DNA of 5,771 nt from Selenomonas sp. (GCA_015265235.1 JABZYJ010000117.1:1-5771); one strand, 5' to 3'; positions 1-5,771 are shown, counted from the stretch's first letter. The notes: generated from the letters alone by a model not told the origin. Numbers and translations: made by a program.

Positions 1-101
1 TTTAAGAAGTCCGCAGGTATTTAGGCAGATAAACACACGATCACTTGCGTAACGAGGCGTTTGCGTGGAGCACACATAACGGACTCTACAGATATTAAGA
101 C
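1..101. other. Intergenic stretch downstream of metK
   Basis: This is the 101 nt between the metK stop codon and the window edge. I see no gene start, no promoter and no convincing intrinsic terminator, because there is no GC-rich hairpin followed by a T-run on either strand. The only structure is a 6-bp inverted match, AGTCCG at 8-13 and CGGACT at 80-85, with 66 nt between the arms, which is too loose to call. A metK terminator may lie beyond the window. Confidence 0.5.
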
Positions 102-1286
102 TTACAGCCCGGCTTCCTTCTTCAACGCCGCCGCCTTGTCCGTCTGCTCCCACGGCAGATCGACGTCCGTGCGCCCGAAGTGTCCGTACGCCGCCGTCTG
201 ACGATAGATGGGACGGCGCAGGTCGAGCATCTTGATGATGCCCGCAGGGCGCAGATCAAAGGTTTTCTTGACGAGCTCGACGATTTTCTCCTCATCAATC
301 TTACCCGTGCCGAATGTCTCGACCATGATGGAGACGGGATGTGCCACGCCGATGGCGTAGGCAAGCTGGATCTCCACGCGGTCAGCGAGCCCTGCCGCGA
401 CGATGTTCTTCGCCACGTAGCGCGCCGCATACGCCGCACTGCGGTCTACCTTTGTGGGATCCTTGCCCGAGAATGCACCGCCGCCATGGCGCGCCCAGCC
501 GCCGTAGGTATCGACGATGATCTTGCGCCCCGTGAGCCCCGAGTCGCCGTGCGGTCCGCCGATGACGAACTTGCCCGTCGGATTGACGAAGTACTTCGTC
601 TCTGCGCGCAGGAGTTCTGCCGGGATGATCTCCTTGATGACCTTCTCGATCATGTCCTTGCGGATCGTTGCGAGATCAACGGCCTCGTCGTGCTGGGTCG
701 AGATGACGACCGTATCGACATAGACGGGCTTACCGTCCTCATAGGCAACGGTGACCTGCGTCTTGCCGTCGGGACGCAGATACGGGAGCATCCCATTCTT
801 GCGCACCTCGGTCAGGCGGCGTGCCAGCTTGTGAGCGAGCACGGTCGTGAGCGGCATATACTCGGGCGTCTCGTTCGTCGCATAGCCGAACATCATGCCC
901 TGATCGCCTGCGCCGATCGCCTCTGCCGCGTCCATATCGCCCTCACGCGACTCAATCGCGCGGTCAACGCCCTGTGCAATATCCGGCGACTGTTCATCGA
1001 GCGAGACGAGGATGCCGCAGGTGTCGGCGTCAAAGCCATAGCTGGCGTTCGTATAGCCGATCTCGCGCACGGTCTGACGGATGATCTTCGGGATATCGAC
1101 ATAGCACGAGGTCGAGATCTCACCGACGACGTGCGCCTGTCCCGTCGTGACGAGCGTCTCACAGGCAACACGTCCCATCGGATCCTGTGCAAGGATCGCG
1201 TCGAGGATGCTGTCCGAGATCTGGTCGGCGAGTTTGTCCGGATGTCCTTCGGTGACGGACTCGGACGTAAAGAGCATTTTCTTCAT
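102..1286 (-). CDS. metK: S-adenosylmethionine synthetase MetK
   Basis: Makes S-adenosylmethionine, the main cellular methyl donor, from methionine and ATP in the cytoplasm, releasing phosphate and pyrophosphate. The 394-residue protein has the usual family length and looks intact. Visible family motifs are GHPDK at 14-18 (with the ATP-site histidine H15), GAGDQGMMFGYA at 125-136, the HGDSGLTGRK stretch near 246-255, the glycine-rich phosphate loop GGGAFSGKD at 268-276 followed by PTKVDRSAAY, and the C-terminal DLRRPIYRQTAAYGHFGR segment near 355-372. The start is well supported: GGGGAGG at 1293-1299 lies 6 nt before the ATG, and the N-terminus (MKKMLFTSESVTEGHPDK) is typical. It has its own promoter and an S-box riboswitch, so transcription should fall when SAM is plentiful. 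No other function is plausible. Confidence 0.99.
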   Translation of the reverse strand: MKKMLFTSESVTEGHPDKLADQISDSILDAILAQDPMGRVACETLVTTGQAHVVGEISTSCYVDIPKIIRQTVREIGYTNASYGFDADTCGILVSLDEQSPDIAQGVDRAIESREGDMDAAEAIGAGDQGMMFGYATNETPEYMPLTTVLAHKLARRLTEVRKNGMLPYLRPDGKTQVTVAYEDGKPVYVDTVVISTQHDEAVDLATIRKDMIEKVIKEIIPAELLRAETKYFVNPTGKFVIGGPHGDSGLTGRKIIVDTYGGWARHGGGAFSGKDPTKVDRSAAYAARYVAKNIVAAGLADRVEIQLAYAIGVAHPVSIMVETFGTGKIDEEKIVELVKKTFDLRPAGIIKMLDLRRPIYRQTAAYGHFGRTDVDLPWEQTDKAAALKKEAGL

Positions 1287-1330
1287 GTAGAACCTCCCCT
1301 AATTCGTAACTCCCTCTCCATTTCCCATAG

Positions 1331-1360
1331 GAAAAGCCTCCCGCTGAGATGTGGGAGGCT
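1331..1360 (-). terminator. Intrinsic terminator of the metK S-box leader
   Basis: On the minus strand, AGCCTCCC (1353-1360) and GGGAGGCT (1335-1342) form a perfect 8-bp GC-rich stem with a 10-nt loop. The stem runs into a short T-run (four T including the last stem base), then CC. The hairpin lies between the SAM aptamer and the metK ribosome binding site, where an S-box attenuator is expected. The T-run is short, so termination may be only moderately efficient. Its loop contains CATCTCA, complementary to the aptamer's 3' flank. Confidence 0.85.
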
Positions 1361-1375
1361 GTGATTTCTGCCGCT

Positions 1376-1478
1376 CTCATCTCATAGGCGCTCCGCCTAT
1401 AGGAATTGGCACCGTTGGCACACATTGCCATGGTTGCCGCAGCTTCATCGGGCCATTCCCTCCACTGCTCTGGATGAG
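1376..1478 (-). promoter_or_regulatory. SAM-I (S-box) riboswitch aptamer controlling metK
   Basis: The metK leader carries the conserved S-box core in order: AGAG and GTGGAGGGA (1457-1465), GGCCCGATGAAGC (1442-1454), GGCAACC (1432-1438) and GGTGCCAATTCC (1402-1413). Helix P1 closes perfectly between CTCATC (1473-1478) and GATGAG (1376-1381). P2 starts with GCAG/CTGC. P3 contains TGGCA/TGCCA around an ATGTG loop. P4 is a perfect 7-bp hairpin, ATAGGCG/CGCCTAT (1394-1400 with 1384-1390), with a GAG loop. Family knowledge: SAM binding stabilises P1 and allows the downstream terminator to form, so metK is switched off when SAM is abundant. Both the conserved sequence and the position directly before metK support the call. 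Confidence 0.97.
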
Positions 1479-1501
1479 GTATATTCATTTCTATGTAATG
1501 T

Positions 1502-1530
1502 ATTATAGTGAACGCCATTCACTTTGTCAA
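1502..1530 (-). promoter_or_regulatory. Sigma-A type promoter of the metK leader
   Basis: On the minus strand a consensus -35 box TTGACA (1525-1530) is followed after exactly 17 nt by a consensus -10 box TATAAT (1502-1507). Transcription should start near 1494-1496, about 17 nt before the riboswitch P1 helix, giving a leader of roughly 210 nt. Because both boxes are perfect, basal initiation is probably strong, with control left mainly to the riboswitch. The -35 box begins 9 nt past the coaBC stop codon. Confidence 0.93.
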
Positions 1531-1539
1531 GGAGGAATT

Positions 1540-2742
1540 TCACCGTGTGCGGATTACTGCCTCCAGCCGGTCGAGGATCACACCCGCGAGCGCGGACTTC
1601 GCCATCATGGGGCACTCCTCCATGCGTCCATCTGCGTAGAAGATCTGGGCATGATTCGTCGGCGTGCCAAAGCCTGCATTCTGCTCCGCGACGTTGTTCG
1701 CCACGATGAAGTCAAGGTTCTTCTTCTGGAGTTTGGCACGCGCATACGCCTCCACGTTTTGCGTCTCTGCCGCAAAGCCAACGAGCACCTGATGCGTCTT
1801 TTTCTGTCCCAGTTCATAGAGGATATCGGGGTTGCGCGTCAGTGTGAGCGTCAGCGTTCCCTCCGATTTCTTGATCTTCTGCTCTGCCATCTCTGCAGGA
1901 CGATAGTCAGCAACCGCCGCCGCCTTGATGACCGCATCCACGCTGTCATAGTCGGCGAGCACTGCCGCATACATCTCGCGCGCCGTACGCACGTCCACGC
2001 GCCGTACACCTGCGGGCGTTTCGAGCGGCGTGGGGCCGGAGACAAGGATGACCTCTGCGCCGCGCTGCGCTGCCTCTGCCGCAACGGCATAGCCCATGCG
2101 TCCTGTCGAGCGGTTGCCGAGGTAGCGCACGGGATCGAGCGGCTCCTCCGTCCCCGCTGCGGTCACGAGGATGCACCGCCCTGCGAGGCTCTGCACACGC
2201 GCAAAGTGCTCCTTGACGACGCGTACGATCTCCTCCGGCTCAGGCAGACGCCCTGCGCCCGTCGTGCCGCAGGCAAGCATCCCTACAGCGGGAGGGATGA
2301 TCTGGACACCACGCGCGGCGAGCCGGCGCACATTCTCCTGCGTCACGGGATTCTCCCACATGACGGTATTCATCGCAGGAGCAAAGAGCAGAGGGGCACG
2401 CGTCGCGAGCAGCGTCGTCGTCAACATGTCGTCGGCAATGCCCGCCGCCGCCTTCGCAAGGAAATTTGCCGTGGCGGGCGCGACGAGCACCATCTCGGCA
2501 AAGGAGGCCAGAGAGATATGTGCCACGTGATGCTGCGGCGCCCCCCACATGGTCTCTGCCACGGGCGCATTGGCGACCTCACGGAAGGTGAGCGGCGTGA
2601 CGAAGGAGGCTGCCGCCCGCGTCATGACGACGCGCAGCTCCGCCCCTTCCTTGCGCAGAAGGCTCGCGACCTCAACCGCCTTAAAGGCGGCGATCCCGCC
2701 CGTCACGCCGAGAACGATGCGCCGTCCTGCGAGCGCGCCCAT
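1540..2742 (-). CDS. coaBC: Bifunctional phosphopantothenoylcysteine synthetase/decarboxylase CoaBC
   Basis: Carries two steps of coenzyme A synthesis: CoaB joins cysteine to 4'-phosphopantothenate using CTP, and CoaC (an FMN enzyme) decarboxylates the product to 4'-phosphopantetheine. The CoaC half (about 1-185) shows the Rossmann-like start GVTGGIAAFK, the active-site histidine in HHVAHISLA (H75), APAMNTVMWENP with N125, and the catalytic cysteine in LACGTTGAGRLPE (C158). The CoaB half (about 188-400) shows VTAAGTEEPLDPVRYLGNRS (R206, N210), KAAAVADYRP, K289 in QKIKK, RNPDIL and VGFAAET. These positions match the numbering I recall for the E. coli enzyme, so both activities look intact. I chose the ATG at 2742 (400 residues), one base after the rpoZ stop. 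The frame stays open upstream to 2814, but that part would overlap the rpoZ coding sequence. Confidence 0.97.
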   Translation of the reverse strand: MGALAGRRIVLGVTGGIAAFKAVEVASLLRKEGAELRVVMTRAAASFVTPLTFREVANAPVAETMWGAPQHHVAHISLASFAEMVLVAPATANFLAKAAAGIADDMLTTTLLATRAPLLFAPAMNTVMWENPVTQENVRRLAARGVQIIPPAVGMLACGTTGAGRLPEPEEIVRVVKEHFARVQSLAGRCILVTAAGTEEPLDPVRYLGNRSTGRMGYAVAAEAAQRGAEVILVSGPTPLETPAGVRRVDVRTAREMYAAVLADYDSVDAVIKAAAVADYRPAEMAEQKIKKSEGTLTLTLTRNPDILYELGQKKTHQVLVGFAAETQNVEAYARAKLQKKNLDFIVANNVAEQNAGFGTPTNHAQIFYADGRMEECPMMAKSALAGVILDRLEAVIRTR

Positions 2743-2743
2743 G

Positions 2744-2974
2744 TCAGACACTCTCCATGCAGAGGTTGTAGCTGATCTTGCCCTCGGCAATCTCCTCAAA
2801 TGCGTTCGTGACATTCTTCGTCGAGCGCGCCCGCTCGGACTTGACGGGATCGCCCTCGAGGAGCTGACGCGCGCGCTTTGCTGCGAGCACCACCATGCCG
2901 TAGCGGCTGTCCACCTTCGTCATCAGCTCATCCGTCGAGGGATTGACCATGCCGATTTCTACATTCGTCTTCAT
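2744..2974 (-). CDS. rpoZ: DNA-directed RNA polymerase omega subunit
   Basis: The smallest RNA polymerase subunit, which binds the beta-prime subunit and helps it fold and assemble. The 76-residue product has the usual short Firmicutes form. Recognisable family parts are NPSTDELMTKVDSRYGMVVL (about 11-30), the basic helix AAKRARQL (31-38), and STKNVTNAFEEIAEGKI (51-67), the conserved C-terminal helical region. It starts 15 nt after the gmk stop and ends one base before the coaBC start. Its ribosome binding site is poor: only AAAGG about 11 nt before the ATG, unlike the strong site of gmk, which suggests re-initiation by ribosomes finishing gmk. The position between gmk and coaBC is conserved in Firmicutes and supports the call. 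Confidence 0.96.
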   Translation of the reverse strand: MKTNVEIGMVNPSTDELMTKVDSRYGMVVLAAKRARQLLEGDPVKSERARSTKNVTNAFEEIAEGKISYNLCMESV

Positions 2975-2989
2975 TGTGCTTTCTGCCTT

Positions 2990-3583
2990 TCACATATCAA
3001 ACTGGGTTGGGTTCATATCTGCACGCAGGCGCTCCGCCGCAAGGATGGTCTGTATCCGTGCCGTTGCATCCTCCACTGTGTCATTGAGCACAGCGTAACG
3101 ATAGCGTCTGCCAAGCCGAATCTCGTCGCGTGCTGCGGCAAGCCGCCGCGCAAGACTCTCCTCGGACTCTGTGCCGCGCCCCGTAATGCGGCGGCGCAGT
3201 TCCTCAAGCGAGGGCGGCAGGAGGAAAATAAACGTGCCGTCGGGACATCGCTCCATCACATTCAGTGCGCCCTGCGTGTCGATCTCGAGCAGGATGTCCT
3301 CGCCTGCACTGCGGCGTGCCTCAATCGGAGCGAGCGGCGTGCCGTAGTAGTTGCCGTACACATCCGCGTACTCGAGAAACGCCCCCTCCGCAATCATCGC
3401 CTCGAACTCCGCACGCGTGCGGAAATAGTACTCGCGTCCGTCCTGCTCCCCCTCGCGCGGGGCGCGCGACGTGGCAGAGACCGAAAAGGCGACGCCGCGC
3501 TCCCGCGCAAGAAGCTCCTTGCAGACCGTCCCCTTGCCTGTGCCCGATGCCCCCGAGATCACAATCAGCAGCCCTTTTTTCAT
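2990..3583 (-). CDS. gmk: Guanylate kinase
   Basis: Phosphorylates GMP (and dGMP) to GDP with ATP, an essential cytoplasmic step of purine nucleotide recycling. The 197-residue protein has near-typical length. Visible features are the P-loop GASGTGKGT (11-19, K17), the GMP-binding segment TSRAPREGEQDGREYYF (38-54), LEYADVYGNYYGT (70-82), the ILLEIDTQGA strand and loop (97-106), the lid-region GRGTES (135-140), and RRLAAARDEI followed by the conserved VLNDTVEDA (165-173). The start at 3583 is preferred because GGAGGAGGAG lies just before it and the sequence opens with the standard MKKGLLIVISG. The frame is open further upstream to 3838, but that part is a shadow of remA. The start codon overlaps the remA stop as ATGA, implying translational coupling. 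Confidence 0.98.
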   Translation of the reverse strand: MKKGLLIVISGASGTGKGTVCKELLARERGVAFSVSATSRAPREGEQDGREYYFRTRAEFEAMIAEGAFLEYADVYGNYYGTPLAPIEARRSAGEDILLEIDTQGALNVMERCPDGTFIFLLPPSLEELRRRITGRGTESEESLARRLAAARDEIRLGRRYRYAVLNDTVEDATARIQTILAAERLRADMNPTQFDM

Positions 3584-3831
3584 GTCTCCTCCTCCTTTCG
3601 CGTTCCCATGCGCCCTGCAATCGTCTCCGGCAAAAGCGCCGAGAGGACGATGTGCCCGCTGTCCATGACGACGACAGCGCGCGTCCGCCGCTTGTATGTC
3701 GCATCGATCAGCCGTCCCGCGTCGCGCGCATCCTGCACCATGCGCTTGGCGGACATGGAGGTCGGCGCGACGATAGCGACCATGCGTCCCGTCAGGACGA
3801 TGTCGCCGAATCCAACATTGACCGTCTCCAT
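3580..3831 (-). CDS. remA: RemA-family DNA-binding regulator (DUF370)
   Basis: Homologue of the small regulator RemA (YlzA), which in Bacillus subtilis activates extracellular matrix genes and forms ring-shaped oligomers around which DNA is thought to wrap. The 83-residue product spans the whole family domain: GFGDIVLTGRMVAIVAPTS (7-25), AKRMVQDARDAGRLIDATY (28-46), KRRTRAVVVMDSGHIVLSA (47-65) and PETIAGR. The arginine pair R48-R49 and R16 appear to align with arginines reported as important for DNA binding in Bacillus-type RemA; this alignment was made by eye. It starts 3 nt after the yicC stop with GGAG just upstream, and overlaps gmk by 4 nt. Target genes in this organism cannot be read from the window, and many bacteria without known biofilm matrix operons carry the family. 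Confidence 0.93.
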   Translation of the reverse strand: METVNVGFGDIVLTGRMVAIVAPTSMSAKRMVQDARDAGRLIDATYKRRTRAVVVMDSGHIVLSALLPETIAGRMGTRKEEET

Positions 3832-3834
3832 CTG

Positions 3835-4716
3835 TCACTCCAAATTCTGCACCTGCTCGCGCAGCTTCTCCACCTCGTTCTTCATCGCGACGACCACCTG
3901 CTGAATGGCTGCACTGTTCACTTTAGAGCCAATCGTGTTCGTCTCGCGGTTGATCTCCTGCAGCAGGAAATCAAGCCGCCGTCCGACAGGCTCCTCCTCT
4001 GCGAGAATCGTGCGGAACTGGGCAAAGTGACTCGCCAGCCGAACGAGCTCCTCCGTCACATTCACGCGGTCGGCATAGAGTGCCGCCTCCTGCATGATGC
4101 GCGTCTCATCGGGCGTGACGGTGCGAAACTCCGCCAGCACCTCCGTGAGATGGGCACGGTAGTCCGCCACGATCTGCGGCGCATGCCGCTTCACCTCTTC
4201 GCGCTGCGCCTCGAGGCGCGCGAGACGCTTCTCAAAGTCGCGCACGATATGCGCGCCCTCAGCGAGGCGCATGACATCGAGTGCGTCGAGGGCGCGTGCG
4301 GCAGCATCCAGAAAGACCGTGCGCGCTCCCGAGAGATCTGCATCCTCACTGATCGTGATGACGCCCTCGTACGCCGCCGTCATACGCACGCCGTCCGACA
4401 GCGGTGCGTCCACCGCACGCGCCACACGGCCGAGCGCCGCATAATAGGCGCGGGCAAGCCCCTCGTTGACATGAACGGCATAGCGTTTCTCACTGCGATC
4501 CTCAAAGCTGACGTAGACATCGAGCTTGCCGCGCGCCACACGCGTACGGATGAGCTCCCGCAGATCGCCTTCCCATGCGCCAAAGGCACGCGGCATGTGC
4601 GGTGCGATCTCAAGAAAACGCTGATTGACCGCCTTCATCTCGACCACGACACGATAGTCCGCCGTCTCCGCCGTCCCCGCACCGTAGCCCGTCATACTCC
4701 TGCGCTGCGTACTCAT
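3835..4716 (-). CDS. yicC: YicC/YloC family endoribonuclease
   Basis: Member of the conserved YicC/YloC family; the E. coli protein is reported to be an endoribonuclease that acts on small RNA, but cellular targets here are unknown. The 293-residue product matches the family's usual length of about 290. The N-terminal domain opens with SMTGYGAGTAE (7-17) and contains EMKAVNQRFLEI (26-37) and RVARGKLDVYV (59-69). The C-terminal domain has DRVNVTEELVRLASHFAQF (216-234), GRRLDFLLQEINRETNTIGSK (245-265) and the terminal KNEVEKLREQVQNLE. Charged helices near 155-200 could form a coiled coil. I prefer the ATG at 4716 because it overlaps the dapF stop as ATGA and has GGGGG five nt upstream. The alternative ATG at 4731 would add five residues. 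Confidence 0.93.
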   Translation of the reverse strand: MSTQRRSMTGYGAGTAETADYRVVVEMKAVNQRFLEIAPHMPRAFGAWEGDLRELIRTRVARGKLDVYVSFEDRSEKRYAVHVNEGLARAYYAALGRVARAVDAPLSDGVRMTAAYEGVITISEDADLSGARTVFLDAAARALDALDVMRLAEGAHIVRDFEKRLARLEAQREEVKRHAPQIVADYRAHLTEVLAEFRTVTPDETRIMQEAALYADRVNVTEELVRLASHFAQFRTILAEEEPVGRRLDFLLQEINRETNTIGSKVNSAAIQQVVVAMKNEVEKLREQVQNLE

Positions 4717-5552
4717 CGTACCCCCGGCCACTCGCCCGTAAACACCCGCTCGGCAGGCCCCGTCATCACGATATGTCCGTCCTCACGCCATGCCACATGG
4801 ATCACGCCGCCGTCCACCTCAATCGCCGCCTCACGGTCGAGTACATCGTTCAGCACACCCGCCGTCAGCGTCGCACACGTCCCTGTCCCGCAGGCGAGCG
4901 TAATGCCCGCGCCGCGTTCCCAGACGCGCATGCGCGCATGGCGGCGGTCGCGCACCTCGACAAACTCCGTATTGATCTTGCGTGGAAATGCCGCATGATG
5001 CTCAAACTGCGCACCGAGCTGTTCCAGAGGGAACCCCTCCGCATCGTCCACAAAGATCACGCAGTGCGGATTGCCCATCGAGACACAGGTCATCGCGTAT
5101 TCCTTGCCGGCGACCGTGATGGGCTGCGCCACAACGCGCTCCGTGCCGAAGCCTGCCACGGGGATACGCTCCCCCTCGAGCACGGGAACGCCCATGTCCA
5201 CAGCGACCGCCGACACCGTACCATCCTGCACAATGACGCGCGGCACCATCGTCCCCGCCAACGTCTCGACGGTGAACTCTTCCTTCGTCACGTACCCCTC
5301 TTCGTAGAGCCAGCGCGAAAAACAGCGGATGCCGTTTCCGCACATCTCCGGCTCCGTCCCATCGGGGTTGAACTCGCGCATCCGCACATCCGCCGTCTCC
5401 GAGGGGCACGCCGCCATCAGGCCGTCCGCACCGACGCCGAAATGACGGTCGCACATCTCGCGTGCAAGGACAGCGAAGTCCACTGGTTCATGATCGAGAA
5501 AATCCACGATCACAAAATCATTGCCGCAGCCCTGCCATTTGCTGAATTTCAT
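4713..5552 (-). CDS. dapF: Diaminopimelate epimerase
   Basis: Converts LL-diaminopimelate to meso-diaminopimelate, the precursor of lysine and a cross-linking residue of peptidoglycan, without a cofactor and by a two-cysteine mechanism. The 279-residue protein is of normal length. Both catalytic cysteines are present: C71 in EMCGNGIRC (69-77) and C221 in ACGTGTC (220-226). Other hallmarks are KWQGCGNDFVIVD (5-17), GVGADG (39-44), FNPDGTEPE (61-69), SMGNPHCV (158-165) and NTEFVEV (194-200). The start is fixed by AGGAAAGGG shortly upstream and the canonical MKFSKWQGCGNDF opening. It is the first gene of the cluster, has a promoter about 30 bp upstream, and overlaps yicC by 4 nt. The sequence shows no lysine riboswitch in front of it. 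Confidence 0.98.
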   Translation of the reverse strand: MKFSKWQGCGNDFVIVDFLDHEPVDFAVLAREMCDRHFGVGADGLMAACPSETADVRMREFNPDGTEPEMCGNGIRCFSRWLYEEGYVTKEEFTVETLAGTMVPRVIVQDGTVSAVAVDMGVPVLEGERIPVAGFGTERVVAQPITVAGKEYAMTCVSMGNPHCVIFVDDAEGFPLEQLGAQFEHHAAFPRKINTEFVEVRDRRHARMRVWERGAGITLACGTGTCATLTAGVLNDVLDREAAIEVDGGVIHVAWREDGHIVMTGPAERVFTGEWPGVR

Positions 5553-5584
5553 AAAGTCCCTTTCCTTGTCGTATGATCTCCATT

Positions 5585-5613
5585 ATTATAGTATGAATGA
5601 CCTCTGTGCGCAA
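5585..5613 (-). promoter_or_regulatory. Sigma-A type promoter for the dapF-coaBC cluster
   Basis: On the minus strand the perfect -10 box TATAAT (5585-5590) lies 17 nt after a partial -35 box TTGCGC (5608-5613, matching the first three bases of TTGACA and its fifth, C). The predicted start near 5577-5579 gives a leader of only about 25 nt before the dapF ATG, so there is no room for a riboswitch. It is the only good promoter I see ahead of the six-gene run, so it probably drives all of it. The -10 box is convincing and the -35 box less so. Confidence 0.75.
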
Positions 5614-5673
5614 GGCACGCAGCCTGCCCTTTCTGCGATAAGGAATCGCTGATAAAATGAAGTCCGTCAGATT

Positions 5674-5771
5674 GGCGTAGATTTTTTCGTCCGATTGAGG
5701 CAGCAAACCGGACGCATAGCGAGGGCTATGTGGAGGATTTGCTAACGAAAAGCGGGCAAAAAAGATGCGCT
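5674..5771. repeat. Nested inverted-repeat intergenic element (cut by window edge)
   Basis: This stretch folds around one centre. The core CATAGC/GCTATG (5715-5720 with 5725-5730) encloses a GAGG loop. Exactly 7 nt out on each side come AGCAAA (5702-5707) and TTTGCT (5738-5743). Further out TTTTCGT (5684-5690) matches ACGAAAA (5745-5751). The outermost arms, GGCGTAGATTTTTT (5674-5687) and CAAAAAAGATGCGCT (5757-5771), are imperfect inverted copies. An alternative pairing, CGTCCG (5688-5693) with CGGACG (5709-5714), is also possible. It may be a dispersed non-autonomous element or a strong hairpin ending the upstream transcription unit; the sequence alone does not decide. No protein-coding capacity is evident. 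Confidence 0.6.

Noticed and set aside
8..85. Inverted match AGTCCG/CGGACT downstream of metK as a terminator
   Set aside because: The arms are only 6 bp and are 66 nt apart, with no T-run after either arm.
1293..1358. Terminator 5' arm CCTCCC complementary to the metK ribosome binding site, suggesting extra translational control
   Set aside because: Any strong Shine-Dalgarno sequence is complementary to CCTCC-type strings, so a 6-bp match is expected by chance, and the terminator already explains the arm.
180..1364. Open frame of 394 codons on the plus strand, antisense to metK
   Set aside because: It mirrors metK almost completely, has the low-complexity Arg/Asp/Leu-rich composition typical of an antisense frame in GC-rich DNA, has no ribosome binding site and resembles no family I know. 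The identical length to MetK is a coincidence of stop spacing.
1531..1709. GGAGGAATTT followed by GTG on the plus strand, looking like a gene start at 1545
   Set aside because: The reading frame lasts only to 1709, lies fully antisense to coaBC and encodes an arginine- and serine-rich shadow sequence. The GGAGG-like string falls in the gap next to the coaBC stop and is most likely chance.
3584..3838. Longer gmk with an 85-residue N-terminal extension
   Set aside because: The extension is the remA sequence read in another frame. The strong ribosome binding site and the canonical MKKGLLIVISG opening place the gmk start at 3583.
3265..4998. Open frame of 577 codons on the plus strand
   Set aside because: It crosses gmk, remA, yicC and dapF on the opposite strand, all of which are recognised proteins. 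The composition (Arg, His, Leu, Pro rich) is that of an antisense shadow.
5518..5706. Possible 62-codon gene on the minus strand overlapping the dapF start
   Set aside because: The frame runs through the predicted dapF promoter and into dapF in another frame, has no ribosome binding site, begins inside the inverted-repeat element, and resembles no family I recognise.
1..5771. CRISPR array, insertion sequence, tRNA or rRNA, prophage or toxin-antitoxin genes
   Set aside because: I looked on both strands and found no regularly spaced repeats, transposase motifs, tRNA cloverleaf or small paired genes; the window is filled with core metabolic genes.

Overview
All genes in this window lie on the minus strand, so it reads from right to left. 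It is an ordinary housekeeping region of a bacterial chromosome and most likely belongs to the Firmicutes. The order yicC-remA-gmk-rpoZ-coaBC is the one known from Bacillus and relatives, the omega subunit has the short Firmicutes form, and metK carries an S-box (SAM-I) riboswitch. The high GC content, dapF at the head of the cluster and the overall sequence style suggest a GC-rich clostridial or Negativicutes lineage such as Selenomonas. That placement is inference from memory and was not tested by a search.

Right end (5771 to 5553): a non-coding stretch. Its outer part (5674-5771) is a nested inverted repeat that runs into the window edge. Its inner part carries a sigma-A type promoter (TTGCGC, 17 bp, TATAAT) about 30 bp before dapF.

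Middle (5552 to 1540): a tightly packed six-gene cluster: dapF (meso-DAP for lysine and peptidoglycan), yicC (endoribonuclease family), remA (DNA-binding regulator), gmk (guanylate kinase), rpoZ (RNA polymerase omega) and coaBC (coenzyme A synthesis). Junctions are ATGA overlaps (dapF/yicC, remA/gmk) or gaps of 1, 3 and 15 nt, so one transcript with translational coupling is likely.

Left part (1539 to 102): a near-consensus sigma-A promoter (TTGACA, 17 bp, TATAAT) begins 9 nt after the coaBC stop. It is followed by a complete S-box riboswitch with an intrinsic terminator and then metK (S-adenosylmethionine synthetase). This is the classic feedback loop: SAM binds the leader and stops transcription of the enzyme that makes SAM. 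Positions 1-101, downstream of metK, show nothing recognisable.

I found no sign of an undescribed defence, mobile or biosynthetic system. The items most worth a second look are the nested palindrome at the right edge, the pairing of the riboswitch switching strand with the terminator loop, and the possible read-through of the six-gene operon into the S-box.
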